Shown: positions 16,061 through 23,096 of the stretch, piece by piece
Layout of the letters: each line of letters begins with the position of its first letter
Numbering within the stretch: the stretch's first letter is position 1
Assembly (NCBI GenBank): GCA_023384105.1
Contig: JAHDXR010000021.1
Coordinates: 1-46,659, forward strand
Direction of reading: 5' to 3'
Source of the DNA: Hyphomonadaceae bacterium
GTDB taxonomy: Bacteria > Pseudomonadota > Alphaproteobacteria > Caulobacterales > Aquidulcibacteraceae
Length of the DNA stretch: 46,659 nucleotides
Notes under the pieces: model-generated
The model's database searches: none
Told to the model about the DNA's origin: nothing
Seen by the model: the letters and a program-made list of their open reading frames with translations, nothing else
Translations under genes and position numbers: made by a program

Positions 16061-17452
16061 ATGAGCACCGAGACCGAACCGGCGGCCGCCGAATCCCTGC
16101 GCCGCGCACCATCCGAAGACCCGCACTTCATCGCCAGCGTCATCGGCGCGGCGGGCGATCACGACGCGCCGCTGCTGCGCCGCCAGTTCGCCGGCCTGAG
16201 CACGCCCGACCTCGCCGACGTGATGGAGCACGTGCCGCTGGAGACGGCGCGCACCGTCGCCCGGCTGATCGGCCGCGAGCTGCCGGCCGAGTTCCTGGCC
16301 GACCTCTCCTGGGAGCGGCGCGAGGAGGTGCTGCCGGAACTGCCGGCCGACTATGTCGGCAAGGCGCTCGACCAGCTCGACACCGACGACGCCGCGGCCA
16401 TCGCCGCCGACATCGACGAAAAGCAGCTCGGCGAGGTTCTGGCCGCCGCCGACGAGGACACCCGCCTTGCGGTCGAAGAGGCGCTTTCGTTCGAGGAGGA
16501 GACCGCCGGGCGCCTGATGCAGCGCGAATACGTCGCTGCGCCGGAAGGCGACACCGTCGGCAACGTCATCGACCGGCTGCGCGCCAACGCCGAGGATCTG
16601 CCCGACGAGTTCTTCGAGATCTACGTGGTCGACGCCGCCATGCGCCCGATCGGCGCCGTGCGCGTGTCGAGCCTGATCCGCGCCCGCCGCGAAACCGCGC
16701 TCAGGGAGATCATGCGCGCGCCGCTGATCCTGATCCGCCCTGAGATGGACCAGGAAGAGGTGGCGCAGACGTTCCAGAAATATCACATGGCGTCCGCGCC
16801 GGTGGTGGACGAGGCGGGCCGGCTCACCGGCATGGTCACCGTCGACGACATCGTCGACGTCATCAGCGAGGAAGGCGAGGAGGACTTGCTGAAGCTCGCC
16901 GGCGTCAGCGAAGCGGCGCAGACCGACACCGTGCTGCGCTCGGTGCGCGCCCGCGCGCCGTGGCTGCTGGTGAACCTGCTCACCGCCGTCGTCGCCTCCT
17001 ATGTCATCAGCGCCTTCGAGGGCTCCATCAGCAAGCTGGTCACGCTCGCGGTGCTGATGCCGATCGTCGCTTCGATGGGCGGCAACGCCGGCACCCAGGC
17101 GCTCGCCGTCGCCGTGCGCGCCATCGCCGCGCGCGACCTGACCGAAAGCAACGCCGCCCGCTACGTGCTGCGCGAAGTCATGACCGCCGTCTCCAACGGC
17201 TTCATCTTCGCCGTCGTGCTCGCGACGGTGGTCGCGGTCTGGTTCCACAACGCCCTGCTGGCGTTCGCGATCGCGCTGGCGATCCTGATCAATTTCGCCT
17301 GCGCCGGGCTCGCCGGCATCCTCGTGCCGCTGACGCTGCGCCGCCTGGGCGCCGACCCGGCCGTCAGCTCGTCGGTGTTCGTCACCTTCATCACCGACAT
17401 CGTCGGCTTCCTCGCCTTCCTCGGCCTCGCGACCGTGATCCTGCTGAGCTGA
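16061..17452 (+). CDS. mgtE: MgtE-family magnesium transporter
   Basis: This 463-residue protein has the complete MgtE layout: an N-terminal superhelical MgtE_N domain (about 30-130), two CBS domains (about 140-260, with VDDIVDVISEEGEEDLLKLAG at the end), a connecting helix, and five membrane helices from about residue 290 to the end. GGNAGTQALAVAVRAIA is the pore-lining signature, and the last helices contain FITDIVGFLAFLGLA. Family members are Mg2+-gated Mg2+ channels of the inner membrane. No strong ribosome-binding site precedes the ATG, but a short hairpin lies just upstream. It is separated from the acyl-CoA operon by 131 bases and is probably independent of it. Confidence 0.95.
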   Translation: MSTETEPAAAESLRRAPSEDPHFIASVIGAAGDHDAPLLRRQFAGLSTPDLADVMEHVPLETARTVARLIGRELPAEFLADLSWERREEVLPELPADYVGKALDQLDTDDAAAIAADIDEKQLGEVLAAADEDTRLAVEEALSFEEETAGRLMQREYVAAPEGDTVGNVIDRLRANAEDLPDEFFEIYVVDAAMRPIGAVRVSSLIRARRETALREIMRAPLILIRPEMDQEEVAQTFQKYHMASAPVVDEAGRLTGMVTVDDIVDVISEEGEEDLLKLAGVSEAAQTDTVLRSVRARAPWLLVNLLTAVVASYVISAFEGSISKLVTLAVLMPIVASMGGNAGTQALAVAVRAIAARDLTESNAARYVLREVMTAVSNGFIFAVVLATVVAVWFHNALLAFAIALAILINFACAGLAGILVPLTLRRLGADPAVSSSVFVTFITDIVGFLAFLGLATVILLS

Positions 17453-17463
17453 GCCTGCGCAGC

Positions 17464-17490
17464 ATGGAGCGCCGGCGCCCCCGCCGGCAT
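17464..17490. repeat. Half-copy b of the MITE-like element
   Basis: ATGGAGCGCCGGCGCCCCCGCCGGCAT resembles one arm of the palindromic element, with the internal CGCCGGC/GCCGGCG pair. It lies just after the mgtE stop and may fold into a short hairpin. Confidence 0.55.
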
Positions 17491-17526
17491 CCCCGTTTCA
17501 TCCCGCAAACGGCTCGAAGCTGACGC

Positions 17527-17721
17527 CTAGGCCCGTCTCGCCGCGTTCTTTTCGCGCGCGATGCGTTTGAACGCCGGCACGGCGCGGCCCCACCAGATTT
17601 CGAGCCTGGCGCCGCAATCGTCGCAGTCGAAGCAGCCGATGTCCTTGATCGGCAGCTGGACTTGGCGGCGTTCATAGCGCGCGCCGCACGCACAATCGAC
17701 GATCGTGTGCTGCTTGCTCAT
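17527..17721 (-). CDS. Small cysteine-rich (zinc-ribbon-like) protein
   Basis: This 64-residue protein starts MSKQHTIVDCACGARYE and contains CxC, then CFDCDDCGA, followed by a basic C-terminus (AFKRIAREKNAARRA). The spacing CACG...CxxCxxCG suggests a compact zinc ribbon, possibly for nucleic acid or protein binding. I chose the ATG at 17721; the open frame continues upstream to 17958, but that part overlaps the lysozyme start region and has no protein-like features. It ends between mgtE and the lysozyme gene on the opposite strand. I do not recognise the family. Similar small proteins are common as uncharacterised ORFs in Caulobacterales. Confidence 0.65.
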   Translation of the reverse strand: MSKQHTIVDCACGARYERRQVQLPIKDIGCFDCDDCGARLEIWWGRAVPAFKRIAREKNAARRA

Positions 17722-17926
17722 GGCGTCAACTTCGGCTGGTTCCCGGTTCCCTTCATACGGCCCGGCGCCCGGCGCGAACAGCGCGGCCGGCGGCCAAAAG
17801 AGGGCTAACGCAAATTCACCTTCGGCGCGCGTCTTTGGCGCCGCACTTGCCTCTCCGGCGAAGTCCGCCGCGCCGCAGCCCCGAAATGGCGCCGCCGGAC
17901 GTGAAATACGCCGAAAGACAGTGAAA

Positions 17927-18949
17927 ATGACGTACGCAGTCTCCGCCGCCGGTCTCACTCTGATCCAGGAGCACGAAGGCTTCCGCGCCGCGCCGGCGCA
18001 GACGCCGGACGGTGGCTGGGTGGTGGGCTACGGCCATGCGCGCCTCAGCGCGCCCGGCGAACCGGTAAGCCGGGACGAGGCGGCCGAATTGCTGGCGAAG
18101 GACGTCGACCCGGTCGCGCGCGTGGTGAACGCGCTCGTAACCGCGCCGCTCACGCAATCGCAGTTCGACGCGCTGGTGTCGTTCGCATTCTCGATCGGCC
18201 TCGACGCATTCGCCGACAGTCAGGTGCTGCGCCGTCTGAACAGCGGCGACCTGGTCGCCGCCGCGTGCGCGCTCGATGCGTGGCGCAAGGCGAAGATCGA
18301 CGAGGAGGTGGAAGTGTCGGACGCCCTGGTGCGCCGGCGCGCCGCCGAAAAGGCGATGCTGCTGAAGGATGCGCCGTTCGAGGTTGCGCCGTCGGCGATG
18401 CTGCGGCCGCGGCTCGATCACGCCGCCTCGATCCTGGGCGCGCCGGTGCGCGCGGTCGTCGCTGCGGCCAATACGCAGCCGTCTGCACAAATTGTGAGCT
18501 TTTCCTCCGCGACAGCGGTCATGACGCAGCCCCAGCCGGATGCGCCGGCGCCGGATTTCGTACCGGCGGTGTGCATCGCCGACGTCATGAAGGCCGAACC
18601 GCAGGACGACGTGCTGCTGCTGACGCAAGTCGCCAACGATTGCGATGACGCCGAGGCCGAGCCCGTCGTTCCCGCGCGCGAAGCGCAAGCCGCCGAGAAG
18701 AGCCGCTTCCGCCGGCTGAAGCGCGGCGCGATCTCGGGCCTCAAGCGCGCGCTCGAACATTGCGGTCTCGCCGCGCTCATGATCCTCGGCCTGGCGCTGA
18801 TCGCGCTCGGCGCCTCGCTCATGTTCAGCGGCGAGGGCGCCGGCGTCGAGATCGCCGCGGCGGCCGCTGTGGCGACGCCCGGCCTCGCCGCGACCTTGAT
18901 GGCCGCCTACGGCTTCTGGCGCACGCCGCGCGCGAGCGCCGCCGCCTGA
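17927..18949 (+). CDS. GH24 (phage-type) lysozyme with C-terminal membrane anchor
   Basis: This 340-residue protein has a glycoside hydrolase family 24 domain in its first 150 residues: LIQEHEGFRAAP supplies the catalytic Glu, VVGYGHA follows, and SQFDALVSFAFSIGLDAF is the second GH24 signature. It should cleave peptidoglycan between MurNAc and GlcNAc. A low-complexity linker follows, then a basic patch (RFRRLKRGAISGLKRA) and two hydrophobic segments (ALMILGLALIALGASLMF; AATPGLAATLMAAYGF type). The catalytic domain precedes the membrane anchor and no N-terminal signal is visible, unlike a SAR endolysin. The start is ATG 17927 or GTG 17921. No phage structural or holin genes are nearby, so this looks domesticated. 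It is followed by a terminator. Confidence 0.85.
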   Translation: MTYAVSAAGLTLIQEHEGFRAAPAQTPDGGWVVGYGHARLSAPGEPVSRDEAAELLAKDVDPVARVVNALVTAPLTQSQFDALVSFAFSIGLDAFADSQVLRRLNSGDLVAAACALDAWRKAKIDEEVEVSDALVRRRAAEKAMLLKDAPFEVAPSAMLRPRLDHAASILGAPVRAVVAAANTQPSAQIVSFSSATAVMTQPQPDAPAPDFVPAVCIADVMKAEPQDDVLLLTQVANDCDDAEAEPVVPAREAQAAEKSRFRRLKRGAISGLKRALEHCGLAALMILGLALIALGASLMFSGEGAGVEIAAAAAVATPGLAATLMAAYGFWRTPRASAAA

Positions 18950-18979
18950 ACGAATCCTTTTACGCTGGTGAACCTCGGC

Positions 18980-19010
18980 AGAGGGCGGGAGCGATCCCGC
19001 CCTCTTTTTT
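18980..19010 (+). terminator. Rho-independent terminator after the lysozyme gene
   Basis: AGAGGGCGGGA and TCCCGCCCTCT form a perfect 11-bp stem around GCGA, followed by five more Ts. It lies 31 bases after the lysozyme stop. Confidence 0.92.
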
Positions 19011-19026
19011 CTTCGCCCAAACAGCC

Positions 19027-19060
19027 GAAGGGCCGCGCCGGTCGCCCGGTGCGGCCCTTC
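19027..19060 (-). terminator. Hairpin ending the mini-ORF transcript
   Basis: GAAGGGCCGC at 19027-19036 pairs with GCGGCCCTTC at 19051-19060, and an inner CCGG/CCGG pair closes the loop. Read on the minus strand it lies 28 bases after the mini-ORF stop and is followed by GGCTGTTTGGG, which has only a weak T-run. It is a probable 3' end for that RNA, possibly assisted by the next hairpin. Confidence 0.55.
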
Positions 19061-19151
19061 CATTGTCAGTCCCCAGCGGGGCGATCGTTCAGGCGCTCGT
19101 CGCCGGCGAGGTGGTCCAAGCCTGCGACAATGCCCCTAACGAGTGACAATG
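19061..19151. repeat. Inverted CATTGTCA/TGACAATG pair across the mini-ORF
   Basis: CATTGTCA at 19061-19068 and TGACAATG at 19144-19151 are perfect 8-bp inverted repeats. One lies just downstream of the mini-ORF and the other over its codons 3-5. A third partial copy (GACAATG) is at 19126-19132. They allow alternative foldings of the RNA. Confidence 0.55.
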
Positions 19152-19157
19152 AGACAT
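19089..19157 (-). CDS. 22-codon ORF behind a full 16S-tail-complementary ribosome-binding site
   Basis: The minus strand reads ATG at 19157 through TGA at 19089. The peptide begins MSHCHSLGALSQAW and ends in a Ser/Thr/Ala-rich tail. Directly before the ATG lies AGAAAGGAGGTGATCC (complement of 19158-19173), the exact complement of the usual alphaproteobacterial 16S rRNA 3' tail. The ORF uses codons unusual for this genome (TTA, TCT, CAT, GCA). It also contains TGGACCACCTC (complement of 19108-19118), which copies the 16S tail with one mismatch and can pair with its own ribosome-binding site. It has its own promoter-like boxes and a terminal hairpin. I do not recognise the peptide. It may be a leader, a small protein, or a by-product of a regulatory RNA. 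Confidence 0.55.
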   Translation of the reverse strand: MSHCHSLGALSQAWTTSPATSA

Positions 19158-19173
19158 GGATCACCTCCTTTCT
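19158..19173 (-). promoter_or_regulatory. Extended Shine-Dalgarno, complementary to the 16S tail
   Basis: The minus strand AGAAAGGAGGTGATCC sits immediately before the ATG at 19157. Its AGGAGG core is seven bases from the start codon. Typical genes in this window match only four to seven bases of this sequence. Confidence 0.75.
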
Positions 19174-19207
19174 TAAAAGCACGCCGGCGAAAGCCGCCGG
19201 AGCGCCC

Positions 19208-19235
19208 AAGATAGGGCGCCTTCGCGGCCCTGCAA
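19208..19235 (-). promoter_or_regulatory. Candidate promoter of the mini-ORF
   Basis: On the minus strand TTGCAG (complement of 19230-19235) and TATCTT (complement of 19208-19213) are separated by 16 bases. A start a few bases downstream would give a leader of about 40-45 bases that includes a CCGGCG/CGCCGG hairpin before the ribosome-binding site. Confidence 0.5.
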
Positions 19236-19257
19236 AGCGGCTTGGCTAAAGCGCGCC

Positions 19258-19358
19258 ACGGAGCGCCGGCGCCCCCGCCGGCATGGCGCGACCGCTACCG
19301 ACAAGCGCAGGCGCTTGTTCGATAAGGCGCAGGCGGACGAGGACGCCCGCGGTCCATG
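19258..19358. repeat. MITE-like element, complete copy c
   Basis: This element of about 100 bp runs from GGAGCGCCGGCG to GCGGTCCAT. Its centre (19284-19322, with GACAAGCGCAGGCGCTTGTTC) is nearly identical to the reverse complement of the centre of the copy at 43693-43801, so the two lie in opposite orientation. Confidence 0.75.
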
Positions 19359-19363
19359 CGGCG

Positions 19364-19933
19364 TTATGGCCGTTCCGGCGTCAGCGAGCCGAGCAAGGTC
19401 GCCCTGTCGCCTGCCATCGCCACGCACGCATTGCTCTCTGCGCCATCCGGGAAGCAGAACAGCGGCCCTTGCGCGCCGCGCGCGGACTCGTAGCGGTTGC
19501 GGTCCACCGCCGGCTGGAAGCCCGGCGGGCGCGCTTGCCCGCGCGGCCAGGCCGGCAGCGTGTCCGCCGTCGGCGGCTCGGCGGTATTCTGCGTCCACGC
19601 TTCGAGATCGCTGCGCAGCCCGGTCTGGTCGGTGTTGGGATTGAACGCGAGCGGCGCCTGCGCGATCGGATAGTCGCGCGTGAACAGCACCGCGCCGTCG
19701 CGCGATTTGATGCGCAGCGTCGCCACCGCATCCGCGCAGGTCTCGCCGTGCGCTTCCGCTTCGATCACGTAATACTGGCTGCCGACCGCGGACCAGTCGC
19801 GCGCCGTCTCGGCGCTGCACCCCGCCGCCTGCACGGGCGCGGGCGCTGGAATCTCGGCCGTTCCGGTCTCGCGCTGCGGCGGCGAACACGCCGCCAGCGC
19901 CAATGCTGCAACGGCCCATCCAGCATGCTTCAT
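19364..19933 (-). CDS. Lipoprotein, third of three tandem paralogues
   Basis: This 189-residue lipoprotein starts MKHAGWAVAALALAACSPP, giving a lipobox LAAC at residues 13-16. The mature part contains paired cysteines (AGCSAETARDW, GETCADAV, PLFCFPDGAESNACV) and a central DYPIAQAPLAF segment. The arrangement, an N-terminal Cys, a GxSC-like Cys, and a closing YE..R....(L/M).CF......C pattern, is shared with the next two upstream genes, so the three arose by tandem duplication. Its ATG overlaps the preceding gene's TGA by four bases (ATGA). It has no recognised domain and is probably anchored to the inner face of the outer membrane or to the periplasmic face of the inner membrane. Confidence 0.8.
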   Translation of the reverse strand: MKHAGWAVAALALAACSPPQRETGTAEIPAPAPVQAAGCSAETARDWSAVGSQYYVIEAEAHGETCADAVATLRIKSRDGAVLFTRDYPIAQAPLAFNPNTDQTGLRSDLEAWTQNTAEPPTADTLPAWPRGQARPPGFQPAVDRNRYESARGAQGPLFCFPDGAESNACVAMAGDRATLLGSLTPERP

Positions 19934-20457
19934 TCCTGGCTCTCCTCGACATCGCGATCGTACAACTGGCCGGCGCCGCCCGCGGCGGGCTCCCAGAACA
20001 CGCAGGTCTGCCGTGCTGTGCCCGAAAAGTGGCACAACATCGGCAGATTGCGGGCGCGCACGTCTTCGTATGTGAGTTGATCGAGCGTGGTCTGGCCCGG
20101 CGCCAGCGCCGGCCACGCCGGCGCGGCTTGCGTCGTCGTAATCTCGGGCTGCGCCCAGGCGTCGAGGAAGGATTGCACGTGCTCGGAATCCTCGGCGGCG
20201 AACACGTCGCCGAAGCGGTGCGCCAGCGGCGCGCTCCAGGACCAGACCGGATAGCCCTCCGCCGTGCGCAGCACGAACAGGCCGATCGCCTTGTCGCAGG
20301 AGGGGCCGATCGCGCGCGTCAGCACTTCGTCGGCGGACTCGCCGGAACTGAACGCGATCTCGCGCGCGGCCTGAAGATCGCAGCCCGCCGGCGCGTCGCC
20401 GCTCTCGCGCGCGCACGCGCCGAGCATCAGCGCCAGCCCGATGACGATCCCACGCAT
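19930..20457 (-). CDS. Lipoprotein, second of three tandem paralogues
   Basis: This 175-residue lipoprotein begins MRGIVIGLALMLGACARES with lipobox LGAC. Like its neighbours it has an N-terminal CDLQAAREIAFSSGE segment, GPSCDKAIGLFVLRTAEGYPVWSW, a helix with FLDAWAQPEITT, and a C-terminal YEDVRARNLPMLCHF followed by a second Cys (TCVFWEP). The start overlaps the stop of the preceding gene by one base, and its stop overlaps the next start by four, so the three are translated as one unit. Function unknown; four conserved cysteines suggest two disulphides in the periplasm. Confidence 0.8.
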   Translation of the reverse strand: MRGIVIGLALMLGACARESGDAPAGCDLQAAREIAFSSGESADEVLTRAIGPSCDKAIGLFVLRTAEGYPVWSWSAPLAHRFGDVFAAEDSEHVQSFLDAWAQPEITTTQAAPAWPALAPGQTTLDQLTYEDVRARNLPMLCHFSGTARQTCVFWEPAAGGAGQLYDRDVEESQE

Positions 20458-21020
20458 CACGGCCCGTAGGTCACGATCTGCGCCGGCTCGCCCGATGCGG
20501 GATCGACGATCAGGCAGCGCGACGTCTCCACCCCCGCGGCGAAGCAGATCATGCGCAGATCGGCGGCGCGCAGCGCTTCGTAGGTCTCGCGCGCGAACGG
20601 CGTGTCGTATGCGAACGTGGTCGCGCTCTCGGTCAGCGTCGCCGCGTCGGCGCGCCATTCGGGCAGGGCGCTGGTTTGCGACATGGTGACGTCCGCCCAC
20701 GCCGTCAGGAACGCATCCATCTGCTCGGGCGTCACCGGCGGCGCATCGGCGGGCGCCGCCGCGCCGATCGTCATCAGGTCGTAGCTCGACGCGAACACCC
20801 ACAGCGGATCGCGCGCGGCGTTGCGCACGACGAACGTCACCGCCGCCTGCCGGCAGCTCGGCCCGTGCGCCGTCGTTGTGATCACATCGCGCGCTTCGCT
20901 TTGCGTCCACGCCATGGCGTGCGTGGCGCTGCGCGCGCACGCTTCGGGCGCCGCTGCGTTTTCGTTTTGCCCGCACGCGCCGAGCGCCAGCGCCGCGAGC
21001 GCCAAGGCGAACCGGCGCAT
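20457..21020 (-). CDS. Lipoprotein, first of three tandem paralogues
   Basis: This 187-residue lipoprotein begins MRRFALALAALALGACGQN with lipobox LGAC. GTGAGGTCTTG precedes the ATG at 21020; the open frame continues to 21077 but without a better start. The mature protein matches the two downstream paralogues: ACARSATHAMAW, HGPSCRQAAVTFVVRNAARDPLWVF, FLTAWADVTMS and YEALRAADLRMICFAAGVETSRC. It heads the three-gene operon. The neighbouring patatin gene upstream is on the same strand but is separated by 178 bases. No functional assignment is possible from sequence alone. Confidence 0.8.
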   Translation of the reverse strand: MRRFALALAALALGACGQNENAAAPEACARSATHAMAWTQSEARDVITTTAHGPSCRQAAVTFVVRNAARDPLWVFASSYDLMTIGAAAPADAPPVTPEQMDAFLTAWADVTMSQTSALPEWRADAATLTESATTFAYDTPFARETYEALRAADLRMICFAAGVETSRCLIVDPASGEPAQIVTYGP

Positions 21021-21087
21021 CAAGACCTCACGAATCCGCCCGAACCATAGCCGGCGCGCCGCGCCGCGCCACCCCAAAGCGCTGCGC

Positions 21088-21102
21088 CCTATGGAGCGCC
21101 GG
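21088..21102. repeat. Half-copy d of the MITE-like element
   Basis: TATGGAGCGCCGGCG matches the end of the palindromic element with one change. It lies in the 178-base gap between the lipoprotein operon and the patatin gene, which otherwise shows nothing recognisable. Confidence 0.5.
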
Positions 21103-21198
21103 CGTGCGCGGCGTCGTGCTTCGACAAGCTCACCATGACGCCAAGGCGCCGCCGGGTCCCCGCGCCACCGCAGCGTCAGCCTGAGCTTGCACGACGCT

Positions 21199-22992
21199 TT
21201 AATCCGCCACTTCGAGCGAACCTGCGCCGGCGATCTCGCCGATCGTGTCTTCCGGCGGGCTGTGGAACAGGCCGTGCGGCCGCTGCAGCGCCGCGACCGC
21301 GGATTCGTAACCGGCCGCGACCACGTCGTCGAAACGCTTCCAGTCGCGCATGTCGATGTCGGGCATTTCCGGCGCGATCAGCACGTCAGCGCCGGAGCGG
21401 CCTTCCCACGGATCGATCGCCAGCGTCGCCGAGCGCATCAGCACCGAGGCGATCGGCGGCGGCGATTGGAGGCCGTGCGCGGCGGCCCAGCCCAGAAAGC
21501 CCGGCGGATCGCGGAAGTCTTCGAGATCGATGCCGTCGCGCCGCGCCACGTCGACGCCGATGATCGGCCCGCGATGCAGGTCTTTCAGGATGTCGACCGG
21601 GAAGTTCTTCAGCACCGCGCCGTCGACCAGCAGGCCCTGATCGCCGTCGATCACCGGCGGCAGGATGCCCGGCAGCGAGATCGAGGCGCGCAGCGCCCGG
21701 CGCAGCAGGCCGCCGCGATGCACGCGCACGTCCCCGGCCACGAGATCGGTCGACACCGCGAAGAAGGGGATGCCGAGGTCCTCGATCAGCGTCTCGCCGA
21801 AATGCTCCTGCAGGCGGTCCTCGACGCGCCGCCCGCGCACCAGGCCGACCACCGGCAGCACGTAGTCGCCCAGCGGATTGCTTTCGACGAACGCCTTGCG
21901 GATGCGCAGCTCGATCTCGTCGTCCTTCCAGCCCATCGCCGCGCAGGCGCCGACGATCGCGCCCATCGAGGTGCCGCCGATCACGTCGAACGGCAGCCCC
22001 GCCTCGCGCAGCGCGCGCACCACGCCGATATGCGCATAGGCGCGCGCGCCGCCGCCCGAGAGCACAAGCCCGATCGAGCGCCGCGCGATCACCCGCGCCA
22101 GCCGTGCTGCGTCCTCGTCCTCGAGCCCGCGCCAGTGGAACAGCCGCGACGCTTCGCACGCGACGCGCCATTCATTGGTGGTCGCCGCCTTGCGGTCCAT
22201 GCCGTGGTGCAGCAGGACGACGTCCACCAGCCGGAACTGCCGCGCCGGCGAAGGCTCTTCCGGCGGCAGGATCGGCAGCGACGGCCGCGCGTCGGCGCGG
22301 GCGAAGAACCAGAGCCGGTCGGCCTGGCGGATGCAGGTGCGGAACCACGGCGTGTCGGCGATCGGCGTCACCAGGAAGACGGCGTCGTTCTTCGCTTCCA
22401 GCGCGTCGAACCAGGCGCTGGTCATGCCGCCTTCCATCGCGCGCTGATCGTCTTCGGTGACGATCACGGCGCGGCGGTTCAGCCGCTTCAGCCCCGCCTG
22501 CAGCGTGCGCGCGCGCACCATCAGGTCGATCGTCGGCGAGGTGGAGATCAGCGCATAGACCTTGGGGTCCGCGCGCGGGCTGTTGCGGTGGCTGGCGCGC
22601 GCGCGCGTCAGCATGATGCGGGCGATATGCCGCATCATCGCCGGGTGCGCCTGCACCAGGAGGTCGAACGCGTCGGGCGGCAGCTTCAGCACTTCGCTGT
22701 CGCGGATCGCGAACACGCTGGCCGAGTGCGGTTCGCGCGCGATCATCGCCATTTCGCCCACCGGCTCGCCGGGACGGATATAGCCCAGCAGCGTGTGGCC
22801 GCCGCGTTCGCCCAGCTTGAACGCCGACAGCGAGCCCGAAAGCAGGAAATAGACGCCGTCCGGCGGCTCGCCCGCATGCATGAGCGGCCAGCCCGCCGGG
22901 ATCGAGAGCCATTCCGAGACCGCATCCAGCGCCGCCAGCAGGTCGGCTGGGGCGTCCTTCAGCGTCGGAATCTCGGCGAGGCTCGGCTTCAC
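21199..22992 (-). CDS. Patatin-like phospholipase with cyclic-nucleotide-binding domain (NTE type)
   Basis: This 597-residue protein combines an N-terminal cNMP-binding-like domain (about 10-130: GVYFLLSGSLSAFKLGERGG, PGEPVGEMAMI) with a patatin phospholipase domain (about 300-500). The oxyanion loop is LSGGGARAYAHIG, the nucleophile is Ser342 in GGTSMG, and the catalytic Asp is Asp457 in VDGAVLKNFP. This is the bacterial relative of neuropathy target esterase and hydrolyses (lyso)phospholipids at membranes. The middle part resembles the linker typical of the family. The PGEPVGEMA loop lacks the full set of cAMP-contact residues that I would expect, so nucleotide binding is uncertain. The start at 22992 gives the usual length. 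Confidence 0.92.
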   Translation of the reverse strand: MKPSLAEIPTLKDAPADLLAALDAVSEWLSIPAGWPLMHAGEPPDGVYFLLSGSLSAFKLGERGGHTLLGYIRPGEPVGEMAMIAREPHSASVFAIRDSEVLKLPPDAFDLLVQAHPAMMRHIARIMLTRARASHRNSPRADPKVYALISTSPTIDLMVRARTLQAGLKRLNRRAVIVTEDDQRAMEGGMTSAWFDALEAKNDAVFLVTPIADTPWFRTCIRQADRLWFFARADARPSLPILPPEEPSPARQFRLVDVVLLHHGMDRKAATTNEWRVACEASRLFHWRGLEDEDAARLARVIARRSIGLVLSGGGARAYAHIGVVRALREAGLPFDVIGGTSMGAIVGACAAMGWKDDEIELRIRKAFVESNPLGDYVLPVVGLVRGRRVEDRLQEHFGETLIEDLGIPFFAVSTDLVAGDVRVHRGGLLRRALRASISLPGILPPVIDGDQGLLVDGAVLKNFPVDILKDLHRGPIIGVDVARRDGIDLEDFRDPPGFLGWAAAHGLQSPPPIASVLMRSATLAIDPWEGRSGADVLIAPEMPDIDMRDWKRFDDVVAAGYESAVAALQRPHGLFHSPPEDTIGEIAGAGSLEVAD

Positions 22993-23096
22993 GCCTTTCA
23001 GGATAGGGGCCGATTGTTAAGGCGCAATGAGAAGCCTGTGAGCGGCTGCGGCCTAGCCGTTTGCGGGGCGCCGGGACGGGTCTTAAGACGGACCGC

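Noticed and set aside
17927-18949. Prophage remnant around the lysozyme
   Set aside because: No integrase, capsid, tail, holin or attachment site is seen nearby; the flanking genes are ordinary chromosomal ones.
19157-19173. Possible 3' end fragment of a 16S rRNA gene (TGGATCACCTCCTTTCT)
   Set aside because: Only the last 17 bases match; the bases before it do not fit the conserved 16S sequence. The minus strand instead gives a perfectly spaced ribosome-binding site before an ATG, which explains the match better.
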